DNA from: DATDYW01 sp036516995
Lineage (GTDB): Bacteria; Patescibacteriota; Minisyncoccia; Phycocordibacterales; JAACPR01
NCBI GenBank assembly: GCA_036516995.1
Contig: DATDYW010000058.1
Coordinates: forward strand, 1-6,181
Reading direction: 5' to 3'
Length of the DNA: 6,181 nucleotides
In this document: positions 1 to 5,569 of the stretch, in pieces
Layout of the letters: each line of letters opens with the position of its first letter
How positions within the stretch are numbered: position 1 is the stretch's first letter
Position numbers and translations under genes: made by a program
Notes under the pieces: model-generated
The model's database searches: none
What the model saw: the letters and a program-made list of their open reading frames with translations, nothing else
What the model was told of the DNA's origin: nothing

Positions 1-43
1 ATCTGAGTCTGACTCTCGCACGAGCCTGAACCGTGTACTCGGC

Positions 44-70
44 GCTGGATTGCTGGATTGGCTCTGGATT
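44..70. repeat. Short GCTGGATT tandem repeat after recJ
   Basis: Two abutting copies of the 8-mer GCTGGATT lie at 44-51 and 52-59, and a third near-copy, TCTGGATT, is at 63-70. The array sits just past the recJ stop codon on that gene's 3' side. The rest of 1-77 shows no gene and no convincing terminator. There is only a small odd palindrome, GAGTC-T-GACTC, at 5-15 and no T-run. The repeat could be replication slippage or a remnant of a repeat element; no function can be assigned. Confidence 0.5.
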
Positions 71-77
71 ATTAGGG

Positions 78-1778
78 CTAGAGGAGCTCGGCGAGGCGCA
101 ACCTCAATTCGGTGCGGCCGCCGTAGGAGGAGCGCTCGACGGAGCCGAGGACGGAGATGCGACCGCCTTTCGCTACGCCACGATCGCGGACCTCGGCACC
201 GCGAAAGAAGCCGATAACATCGGCTCTGCCGCTATCGCTAACGAGAGTGAGCCGGGCGTGGGTATTGCCGATGCCGAAGAAACGGACCGCGAGCACCTCC
301 GCCTCGGGGAAAAGGAAGAGCGGCTTCTCGTTGCCAACGCCGAACGGCGAGAGACGGGCGAGGAGGTCGGCCAGCGCCGGGGTGACCTCGCCCGGGGAGA
401 GCGTGGCGTCGGCAACAGCACCAAGAAAGTCGGCGGAGGGGGCCGCGCTCGCCGCCGCGGCGAGCGCGGCCGGCAAGTTGTCTACTTCCCCAAGCTTCAC
501 GACGAACCCGCCCGCGGCGTGGTGCCCGCCGAACGACTCGAGACAGTCAGCCGCGAGACGCAGCATTTCGAGCGCGCTCGCCCCGCCGGGCGCCGCCCTG
601 CAGCTGCCGCGGAGCGCGTCGCCCTCGCCGCGGCCCCAGAGGAACACCGGCCGGCCGTACTCCCCCGCGATCGTGCCGGCGGCGAGGCCGAGCAGGGACG
701 GCGACCAGCGCGGGTCGCCCGCAACAATTGCCGCCGGCACCTCACCCCGTTGCTCAATTCGCTCACGCACTACCCTCACCATTCCACTCACCACGCCCTT
801 GCGGCTATCGTTCAATGCTCCGAGCTCCGCCGCGAGCCTGCGCGCCTCCTCGACGCTCTCGGTGGTGAGCAGCCGGAACGCGACCTCCGGCTCGCCCATC
901 CGCGAGGCGGCGTTGATGCGCGGCGCGATTGAGAACGTAGCGTCGTCCTCACCCATCGTGGCCTGCTCAACTTTCGCGGCGGCGAGCAGCGCGCGGAGGC
1001 CCGGCCGACGCGATTTGCGCATCACCTGCAAACCGTAGCTCGCGAGCACTCGGTTCTCGCCCGTGAGCGGCACCATATCGGCGAGTGTCGCGAGGCCAAC
1101 CATATCCAAGAGCCACTTTTCCCAACCAACAGGTTCAACTGGTCGGCGCGCAATTACCGCTTGCGCCAACTTCCAAGCTACAGCAGAGCCGCATAAACCC
1201 TTGTCGGGGTATTCGCAGTCGGCGCGGCGTGGGTTTACCACCGCATCAGCGGGCGGCAAACCACTCTCTGGCGGTTCATGGTGATCAGTGATGATTACGG
1301 TGAGTCCCTTACTCTTCGCATACTCCACAGCCCCACTATCAGCTGTACCACAATCAACGGTTACAATTATTTTTGCGCCATCTGCAATAAGAGAATCAAC
1401 TCCAACTTTTGAAAAACCAAATCCCTCGCGGTTGCGGTGCGGAATGTAAACGGGAATACGCTCCTGCCCCTGCTTCTTGAGTAAATCGTGAAAAAGTACA
1501 GCAGCGGGAATGCCGTCACAGTCATAATCACCGAAAATTCCAATAGTTTCTCCTCGTTCGAGCGCTCCGACAACCAAATCGGCAGCTTTCCCTAAATCAG
1601 TGAGTCCTTCTGGTTTGTGTGTATGCAACTCGTAGTCGGGCGCCAAAAATCTCGCCGCCATTTCGCTGTCTACTATTCCGCGGTTATACAGAAGTCTCCT
1701 TAAAAGCGGTGGATGCTCTGCTAGCGCCTGATGGGCCGCTTCTGGAATATCAGGTTTAATTTGCACTTTTCTGGTCAC
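78..1778 (-). CDS. recJ: Single-stranded-DNA-specific 5'-3' exonuclease RecJ
   Basis: RecJ is a cytoplasmic DHH-family nuclease that degrades single-stranded DNA 5' to 3' in RecF-type recombination and in base-excision and mismatch repair. This 566-residue protein has the usual length. Seen in order: metal-binding motif I DYDCDG (84-89, usually DYDADG), VDCG (141-144), DHH (165-167), ADMVPL (233-238), the DHHA1 linker with PRINAASR (286-293), WSPSLLGLAAG (358-368), GGHHAAGG (417-424), and a C-terminal OB-like part with SPFGVGNEKP (477-486). All catalytic Asp and His positions expected of the DHH core are present, so the enzyme should be active. The start is GTG, chosen because a perfect TATAAT lies 9 nt upstream and the N-terminal region aligns in style with RecJ. 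There is no Shine-Dalgarno. Composition is odd: the C-terminal half is very GC-rich, while the N-terminal third is near 45-50% GC. It is divergent from the HIT gene across a 123-bp gap. Confidence 0.96.
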   Translation of the reverse strand: MTRKVQIKPDIPEAAHQALAEHPPLLRRLLYNRGIVDSEMAARFLAPDYELHTHKPEGLTDLGKAADLVVGALERGETIGIFGDYDCDGIPAAVLFHDLLKKQGQERIPVYIPHRNREGFGFSKVGVDSLIADGAKIIVTVDCGTADSGAVEYAKSKGLTVIITDHHEPPESGLPPADAVVNPRRADCEYPDKGLCGSAVAWKLAQAVIARRPVEPVGWEKWLLDMVGLATLADMVPLTGENRVLASYGLQVMRKSRRPGLRALLAAAKVEQATMGEDDATFSIAPRINAASRMGEPEVAFRLLTTESVEEARRLAAELGALNDSRKGVVSGMVRVVRERIEQRGEVPAAIVAGDPRWSPSLLGLAAGTIAGEYGRPVFLWGRGEGDALRGSCRAAPGGASALEMLRLAADCLESFGGHHAAGGFVVKLGEVDNLPAALAAAASAAPSADFLGAVADATLSPGEVTPALADLLARLSPFGVGNEKPLFLFPEAEVLAVRFFGIGNTHARLTLVSDSGRADVIGFFRGAEVRDRGVAKGGRISVLGSVERSSYGGRTELRLRLAELL

Positions 1779-1787
1779 TGTATGGCG

Positions 1788-1793
1788 ATTATA
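1788..1793 (-). promoter_or_regulatory. recJ -10 box (near-leaderless start)
   Basis: A perfect TATAAT on the minus strand is followed by nine bases (CGCCATACA) and then the recJ GTG. Counting seven bases from the hexamer puts the transcript start at about 1781, leaving a leader of only about 3 nt. No good -35 hexamer is visible 16-18 bp upstream. The perfect -10 and its position favour a real promoter, though it is predicted from sequence alone. Confidence 0.6.
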
Positions 1794-1838
1794 GCCCCCA
1801 GCTCCCCTCTAACTCCCTAAGCTAAAACCAGAGGCGCA

Positions 1839-1881
1839 ATTGTACAGACACTCGGTATCAGACGCCGAGTGTCTGTACAAT
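1839..1881. promoter_or_regulatory. Perfect 17-bp inverted repeat between recJ and HIT gene
   Basis: Arm 1839-1855 (ATTGTACAGACACTCGG) is the exact reverse complement of arm 1865-1881, with a 9-base spacer (TATCAGACG). Each arm carries the self-complementary hexamer TGTACA (1841-1846 and 1874-1879), 33 bp apart, roughly three helical turns. The element lies between divergent genes and is not followed by a T-run on either strand, so a terminator role is unlikely. Its right arm covers the -35 region of the predicted HIT-gene promoter. It could be an operator for a dimeric regulator, a hairpin in a transcript started further upstream, or a small genome-wide palindromic repeat. The sequence alone cannot separate these. 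Confidence 0.8.
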
Positions 1882-1889
1882 CGGTGCGT

Positions 1890-1895
1890 TAGAAT
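1890..1895 (+). promoter_or_regulatory. HIT gene -10 box (leaderless start)
   Basis: TAGAAT (5 of 6 to consensus) ends six bases before the ATG at 1902, so initiation at the usual distance would fall on the A of the start codon. The -35 region is not consensus-like and falls inside the right arm of the inverted repeat. There is no Shine-Dalgarno between the hexamer and the ATG. Confidence 0.55.
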
Positions 1896-1901
1896 GGGTT
1901 T

Positions 1902-2339
1902 ATGGCTGAAAAAACCATTTTTGAACGTATAGCCAGCAAGGAGATACCCGCGAGGATTGTCTACGAGGACGAAATAGTTGTTGCGTTCCTTGATGCCAAC
2001 CCAAACCATAAGGGCCACACTCTGGTGGCACCACGAAACCCGCACGCCGACATTTTTGCGCTTCCCGAGGAAATGACGGGGCACCTCTTCTCCGTAGCAA
2101 AAGATGCAGCCACGGCCGTTCGCGTGGCGACCGGCGCAACCGGAATCAATTTAGTGATGAACAATGGCGCCTCCGCTGGGCAGGACGTGTTCCACGCCCA
2201 CGTCCACGTCATCCCCCGCCGCGAGAACGACGGCGGCTACCTCGGTCTCCACGAGCCGTACGCGAGCGACGCCGAGGCGGACGAGTACGCCGAAAAAATT
2301 CGCGGCGCGCTAGAAAAAATTAGGAAACCGAGGGACTAG
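1902..2339 (+). CDS. HIT-family (histidine triad) nucleotide hydrolase
   Basis: A 145-residue cytoplasmic protein of the HIT superfamily, closest in style to the Hint branch, which hydrolyses purine nucleoside phosphoramidates and related AMP conjugates. The signature triad is FHAHVHVIPR (97-106), with H98, H100 and H102; by family knowledge the middle one, H100, is the nucleophile. The N-terminal TIFERIASKEIPARIVYEDE (5-24) is the typical HIT opening strand and helix, followed by AFLDANPNHKGHTLVAP (28-44). The cysteine pair found near the N-terminus of many bacterial HIT proteins (CxxC) is absent here (TIFE). The ATG start is set by the HIT-domain N-terminus and the adjacent -10. It is the only plus-strand gene. 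It diverges from recJ, and its last 20 bp overlap the 3' end of pgk. Exact substrate unknown. Confidence 0.93.
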   Translation: MAEKTIFERIASKEIPARIVYEDEIVVAFLDANPNHKGHTLVAPRNPHADIFALPEEMTGHLFSVAKDAATAVRVATGATGINLVMNNGASAGQDVFHAHVHVIPRRENDGGYLGLHEPYASDAEADEYAEKIRGALEKIRKPRD

Positions 2340-3459
2340 CGGCGAGCGCTTCGATGCCGGGGAGAGTTTCGGCGGCTAAAAATTCGAGCATCGCGCCGCC
2401 GGCGGTGGAGATGAAGGAAAAGGAATCCTGAAGATTGGCTCTCTCGATAGCGGCGATGGTGTCGCCGCCGCCGACGATCGATTCGGCGCCGGAGGCGACG
2501 ACGGCGCGGGCGGCGGCCTCGGTGCCGGCGGAGAAACCCTCCTCGAAGAGGCCGAGCGGGCCGTTCCAGAGCACGGAGGCGGCCCCTCCGACAACCTTCT
2601 CCGCTTCCGATGGAGCAACGTCCACAATTTTTTCGTACGGAGCAACTTCGTCTACAGCTGACTCTCTCTTTCCCCGCGGCGAGGTTACCACCACCTTCGC
2701 CGGCGTGACGAGGTTCGGCCAGGCTGCAATCTCGGCGAGATCATTTGGTGGGTTCTTGGAGACGAGCGAGATGCCGACCCCGATGCCGCGGGCGCGCAGA
2801 ATGTCGTTGAGGAGCGCGCCGCCGAGAAAGATGCGGTCGGCGCTCTGGAAGCGGCGCAGCAGCGGAATCTTCGTGTCGAACTTGGCACCGCCGAGAATAA
2901 AGGTAAACGGGCGCTTCGGCTGGAAAGCTTTTGAGAGCGCGGCAACCTCGCGAGCAAACTGCGCGCCGGCGTAGCTCGGCAGGAGCCGCGGCAGCGCGTC
3001 CACGGAGGCGTGGGCGCGGTGAGAAACCGGGAACGCCTCGTTGACGTAGATGTCGCCGAGCTTCGCGAGCTTCGCGGCGAATGCCGGATCGTTGCTCTCC
3101 TCACCCGAGTTGCGGCGCAAATTTTCAAAGAGGGCGATGCGCCCGCCGGCTCCGCTAACGGTCGCCGGCGCATCGGGTGAGGCAGCGTCGCCCGCCAGAA
3201 ACGCCGGCACGCCCGCTTCCTCGAGCGCGACGACGACCGGCGCCAGCGACTCGCCGTCGCGGCCGAGGTGGGAAATCGCCGCCACGGTTGCGCCGCGCGA
3301 CTGGAGCGCTCGGATAGTTTCCAGACTCTGCCGAATGCGGTAGTCGTCGCCGACGCTGCCGTCCTCCGCGAGCGGCACGTTCCAATCAAAACGAACTAGC
3401 GCCCGCTTCCCCGCGAGCGAGGCGGGCAAATCGGCGAGGGTGCGGAAGCGCGGGATCAT
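2320..3459 (-). CDS. pgk: Phosphoglycerate kinase
   Basis: Catalyses 1,3-bisphosphoglycerate + ADP to 3-phosphoglycerate + ATP in lower glycolysis, in the cytoplasm. The 379 residues are slightly short for PGK (usually about 390-400), mainly from trimmed loops in the N-domain. Seen: ALVRFDWNVPL (20-30), DDYRIRQSLETI (38-49), SHLGRDG (63-69), ENLRR (112-116), YVNEAFPVSHRAHAS (138-152), GGAKFDTKIPLL (190-201), GGALLNDIL (213-221), WNGPLGLFE (298-306), GGGDT (330-334) and STAGGAMLEFLA (351-362). Substrate arginines and the nucleotide-site lysines are retained. Conservative departures include NEAF for the common NDAF and STAGGA for STGGGA. ATG start, no Shine-Dalgarno, with a possible own -10 seven bases upstream. 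It begins 24 bp after the regulator's stop on the same strand, so read-through from that gene is likely. Its 3' end overlaps the convergent HIT gene. Confidence 0.96.
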   Translation of the reverse strand: MIPRFRTLADLPASLAGKRALVRFDWNVPLAEDGSVGDDYRIRQSLETIRALQSRGATVAAISHLGRDGESLAPVVVALEEAGVPAFLAGDAASPDAPATVSGAGGRIALFENLRRNSGEESNDPAFAAKLAKLGDIYVNEAFPVSHRAHASVDALPRLLPSYAGAQFAREVAALSKAFQPKRPFTFILGGAKFDTKIPLLRRFQSADRIFLGGALLNDILRARGIGVGISLVSKNPPNDLAEIAAWPNLVTPAKVVVTSPRGKRESAVDEVAPYEKIVDVAPSEAEKVVGGAASVLWNGPLGLFEEGFSAGTEAAARAVVASGAESIVGGGDTIAAIERANLQDSFSFISTAGGAMLEFLAAETLPGIEALAASPSVS

Positions 3460-3466
3460 AGTGGAT

Positions 3467-3472
3467 AGAATA
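3467..3472 (-). promoter_or_regulatory. Possible pgk -10 box
   Basis: TATTCT on the minus strand ends seven bases before the pgk ATG, inside the 24-bp gap after the regulator gene. It matches only 4 of 6 consensus positions and no clear -35 is visible. It is listed mainly because the spacing to the start codon matches the other promoters in the window. Confidence 0.35.
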
Positions 3473-3483
3473 GCCTACGCGAT

Positions 3484-4560
3484 CTAGCTGAAGAGCGTCT
3501 CGGGAGAATTCTCTCCCTGGGCTCGCTTCACCATAAAGGCAACCGCTTCGTTCATGTTGGTAGGGATAATTTTTATTTTAGGGAACTGACGACGGAAGAC
3601 CCTAAATATCTCGTCGGCGAAGGCTTGCCCGACTGCCTCTACCTTATCGAAATCCAGCACGACAGAGTCAAAGCGTTCCAGACTCACGAGAATGCGCCGA
3701 GCTTGCGACCTCGAGACGTGCGTCCCCTCTCTGGTGTAGAGCTTCACCCGTACCTCCGTACGATCGAAGCCAAGCTCGCCGCCCTCTTCGGTGTTGGTGT
3801 ACCGCTCGAACACCTCCGCCACGAGACGCTCGGAGTCTGTGGCGAGCGAGAATCGAACCCTCGTCCCGTGGAATGGGTTCTTTGCCTCGCTGAGAAAAAC
3901 ATCATCAATCTTGTTGTCCACGAGCATTTTGTACCCGTAGCTCTTCAGATCGAACTGGTCAGCGGCCTTAGAGGTGAAGAAGATCCCCTGCCCGGTGTGC
4001 CCTTCGGGGGAGGTTGTGATCTTTCCCTTGAGTATGTCCTGCGCCGCAGACAGTTCTGATCCGAGGTGCCTTGCGGCCATGACCTTGCGGAAAGCGCCGA
4101 TTCCGTGATCTTCGATTGAGAAGTCTAGGCGGCCTCTCTCGACGGACACGTCTACCCTCACCTCTGCCGAGGCTGAGTGCTCTATTGCATTGTTGAGCAT
4201 CTCGGTGAAGGCGTACCTAAAAATCTGTCGGATGTTCCTCGGCAGCCTCGCGAGCTGCGGCAATCTTCGCTCGGCTTCCTCAAAAACTTCGTCTTCGCGC
4301 AAACCGCTTGCCCGGTAATTTTTCTGAAAGCGCGCCGGATAAATTTCTAGGTGCGTTGCCGCGTAGTCGGGAACTGCGTACGATGCGTGGGCGGTGGAGC
4401 CCAGCTTCACAATCCTTCCTTCACGCAGGAGCTGCGCGAGAATGGCGTGCGCCCGCTGGCGAGACACCCGGAGATTCAGAGCTAAATCTCGGCTCCGAAT
4501 ATGTTTTTTCTGGGCGAGAAAGCGTAGCGCGCGGTCGGTGGCCGAACTTTTGGTGGGCAT
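3484..4560 (-). CDS. wHTH - GHKL ATPase - STAS-like (DUF4325) regulator
   Basis: A 358-residue protein with three recognisable parts. Residues 5-63 look like a winged helix-turn-helix: a LALNLRVSRQRAHAILAQLL helix pair, then a short wing. Residues about 105-240 are a GHKL-type ATPase domain with N-box FTEMLNNAIEHS (118-129; E120, N124), G1 box EDHGIG (150-155) and G2 box GHTGQGI (187-193), like SpoIIAB/RsbW anti-sigma kinases. Residues about 262-345 resemble the STAS-like DUF4325 domain (VVLDFDKVEAVGQAFADEIF, 300-319). By analogy one chain joins DNA binding with both halves of a partner-switch module; the actual role is unknown. I chose ATG 4560 over the upstream TTG 4599, because that TTG is the -35 box of a good promoter and the extra 13 residues fall before the wHTH. 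No transmembrane segments. It lies between tpiA and pgk, and a phased repeat array sits at its promoter, which suggests autoregulation. Confidence 0.88.
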   Translation of the reverse strand: MPTKSSATDRALRFLAQKKHIRSRDLALNLRVSRQRAHAILAQLLREGRIVKLGSTAHASYAVPDYAATHLEIYPARFQKNYRASGLREDEVFEEAERRLPQLARLPRNIRQIFRYAFTEMLNNAIEHSASAEVRVDVSVERGRLDFSIEDHGIGAFRKVMAARHLGSELSAAQDILKGKITTSPEGHTGQGIFFTSKAADQFDLKSYGYKMLVDNKIDDVFLSEAKNPFHGTRVRFSLATDSERLVAEVFERYTNTEEGGELGFDRTEVRVKLYTREGTHVSRSQARRILVSLERFDSVVLDFDKVEAVGQAFADEIFRVFRRQFPKIKIIPTNMNEAVAFMVKRAQGENSPETLFS

Positions 4561-4569
4561 GGCGTAACG

Positions 4570-4599
4570 AGTGTACCTCTTTGTTTCTATGATTGTCAA
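4570..4599 (-). promoter_or_regulatory. Promoter of the wHTH-GHKL-STAS gene
   Basis: A perfect -35 TTGACA (4594-4599) and a -10 TACACT (4570-4575) are separated by 18 bp on the minus strand. Initiation seven bases below the -10 would be at about 4563, giving a leader of about 3 nt before ATG 4560. This is the best two-part promoter in the window. It also explains why the longer reading frame, whose first codon is the TTG of the -35, should not be used as the gene start. Confidence 0.72.
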
Positions 4600-4643
4600 T
4601 AGGTTGTAAATACTTCTAAATTTAGTTGTAAATATATTGTAAA
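4593..4643 (-). repeat. Five helically phased TTTACAA-like boxes
   Basis: Read on the minus strand, the boxes are TTTACAA (4637-4643), TTTACAA (4626-4632), TTTAGAA (4614-4620), TTTACAA (4604-4610) and TTGACAA (4593-4599). Start-to-start spacings are 11, 12, 10 and 11 bp, so all five face the same side of the helix. The promoter-proximal box overlaps the -35. This looks like a cooperative operator, possibly for the wHTH protein encoded just downstream. An AT-rich UP element or an intrinsically bent segment is the main alternative. The third box also forms part of the palindrome CTAAATTTAG (4616-4625). Confidence 0.7.
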
Positions 4644-4653
4644 CAGAGAGGAT

Positions 4654-4668
4654 TTTTAAGGCTTAAAA
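4654..4668. promoter_or_regulatory. AT-rich palindrome after tpiA
   Basis: TTTTAAG-G-CTTAAAA is a perfect odd palindrome with 7-bp arms in the gap between the tpiA stop and the regulator's repeat array. As RNA it gives at most a 6-bp A-U stem with a 3-base loop and is not followed by a T-run in the tpiA direction. It is therefore at best a weak terminator. It may instead be a protein-binding site. Confidence 0.35.
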
Positions 4669-4674
4669 TTGGGG

Positions 4675-4693
4675 GAAGCGTAGAAGCGTAGAA
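4675..4693. repeat. GAAGCGTA tandem repeat at the tpiA stop
   Basis: Two full copies of the 8-mer GAAGCGTA lie at 4675-4682 and 4683-4690, followed by a partial GAA up to the tpiA stop codon (4694-4696). It is the second 8-bp tandem duplication in the window that sits directly 3' of a gene; the first follows recJ. Replication slippage is the simplest explanation. Confidence 0.55.
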
Positions 4694-5497
4694 TCATTTA
4701 GCGCGACGACGGGCCGAGGCGGCGGCGGCAACAATTTCTGAAAATTGGTACGGGTCGAGCGAGGCGCGGCCGGGCAGGAAGCCGTCAACCTCGCCCTCGG
4801 AAATTAGCGCCGCGGCGTTGTCGCCGTCCACCGAGCCGCCGTAGATGATGGGCACGGCGGCGCCTCGTTTAGCGCCGAGCGTGTCGCGCAGGCACTTGCG
4901 AACGTAGAGCGCCGCCTCGAGGAGCTCGCGCGGGCCGATGGCGGTCTTCCCCGCGCCGATCGCCCAGACGGGCTCGTAGGCAACCACAAGCTTATTCAAC
5001 TTATCCGCCGGCACGCCAGAGAGCGAGGCTTTAATCTGCGCCGCGAGAACACGCAGGTAGCTACCTTGAAGATCACGGGAAGTTTCCCCAACACAGAGCA
5101 CGGCAACGAGACCAGCCCCGAGCGTCGCGGCGAGCTTTCTGGCTACCAACTCGTCTCCATCCCCTGCCGCACGGCGCTCGGAGTGACCGACGATGGCGAG
5201 CGAGGCACCGCAGGACTTACTGATAGCCGCCGAGACTTGGCCGGTGAAGGCTCCCTCTTTTTCAGCTGATATATCCTGCACACCGAGCGGCAGCGTTGAA
5301 AATTTTGCCCGCAATGCGGCCAAGTAAGGAAATGGGGGGCAAATAACGATGTCAACACGACCGAGAGAGACACCTACTTTCCGCCTAAAACCCGTAATGA
5401 TTCTAATAGCCTCCCGCAGCGTCGGCGGGTTCATTTTCCAGTTGCCCACCACCAGGGGGCGCCGGCGCGCCGAGACCGCCGTTCCTACCTTTTTCAC
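4694..5497 (-). CDS. tpiA: Triosephosphate isomerase
   Basis: Interconverts dihydroxyacetone phosphate and glyceraldehyde 3-phosphate in glycolysis; a cytoplasmic TIM barrel, normally a dimer. With the GTG start at 5497 the protein has 267 residues, close to the usual 250 or so. Active-site residues seen: N19 and K21 in GNWKMN, H105 in IVGHSERR (102-109), the catalytic base E175 in AYEPVWAIGAGK (173-184), and YGGSVDGDN (219-227). The phosphate loop reads LPGRASLDP (241-249) where GG is usual. The frame stays open up to 5587, but those 30 extra codons run through a strong terminator hairpin and would put GNWKMN near residue 48. The GTG start, seven bases after a -10-like TACCAT, is therefore preferred. 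An 11-residue basic lead before RPLVVGN remains. The gene lies upstream of the regulator and pgk on the same strand, separated from the regulator by a 133-bp gap that has its own promoter. Confidence 0.95.
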   Translation of the reverse strand: MKKVGTAVSARRRPLVVGNWKMNPPTLREAIRIITGFRRKVGVSLGRVDIVICPPFPYLAALRAKFSTLPLGVQDISAEKEGAFTGQVSAAISKSCGASLAIVGHSERRAAGDGDELVARKLAATLGAGLVAVLCVGETSRDLQGSYLRVLAAQIKASLSGVPADKLNKLVVAYEPVWAIGAGKTAIGPRELLEAALYVRKCLRDTLGAKRGAAVPIIYGGSVDGDNAAALISEGEVDGFLPGRASLDPYQFSEIVAAAASARRRAK

Positions 5498-5504
5498 GGC
5501 CAAA

Positions 5505-5510
5505 ATGGTA
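5505..5510 (-). promoter_or_regulatory. Possible tpiA -10 box
   Basis: TACCAT on the minus strand ends seven bases before the proposed GTG start. It matches 4 of 6 consensus positions, including the key TA and final T. No clear -35 is seen; the corresponding region falls near the T-run of the upstream terminator. Its spacing to the start codon fits the leaderless pattern of the window. Confidence 0.4.
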
Positions 5511-5534
5511 GCACGCCGACGCGAGTGAACGATG

Positions 5535-5569
5535 AAAAGAAAAACCGCCAGCAGCTGCGCTGCCGGCGG
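5535..5569 (-). terminator. Intrinsic terminator of the uncharacterised gene
   Basis: On the minus strand an 11-bp stem, arm CCGCCGGCAGC (5559-5569) pairing with GCTGCTGGCGG (5545-5555), contains a single G-U pair and closes on a 3-base loop. It is followed directly by TTTTTCTTTT (5535-5544). The hairpin begins 45 bp after the stop of the gene at 5615-6157 and ends before the tpiA promoter, so it separates the two units. On the plus strand the pair becomes an A-C mismatch and no T-run follows, so it works in one direction. Confidence 0.9.

Noticed and set aside
5..15. Small palindrome GAGTC-T-GACTC as a recJ terminator
   Set aside because: A 5-bp stem with a 1-base centre and no following T-run cannot be supported as a terminator.
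33..1038. Long plus-strand reading frames opposite recJ (33-932 and 157-1038)
   Set aside because: They are antisense to recJ in its GC-richest part, where stop codons are rare in all frames. Their translations are Arg/Ala/Gly-rich low-complexity sequence without motifs.
2435..3389. Frames overlapping pgk on both strands (2435-2974, 2685-3389 and others)
   Set aside because: They are shadows of pgk, which has all its family motifs. The alternative translations are Arg/Ser/Pro-rich and match no family.
3625..4059. Plus-strand frame of 144 residues opposite the regulator gene
   Set aside because: It is antisense to the well-supported GHKL/STAS-like domains and has no promoter or recognisable domain.
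4561..4599. 13-codon N-terminal extension of the regulator starting at TTG 4599
   Set aside because: The TTG belongs to a perfect TTGACA -35 with a -10 at 18-bp spacing, so this stretch is promoter and is probably not translated.
4593..4643. Reading the phased boxes as a CRISPR array or replication iterons
   Set aside because: The units are 7 bp with 3-5 bp gaps, far too short for CRISPR. There is no initiator gene, DnaA box or origin context nearby. A promoter-linked operator fits better.
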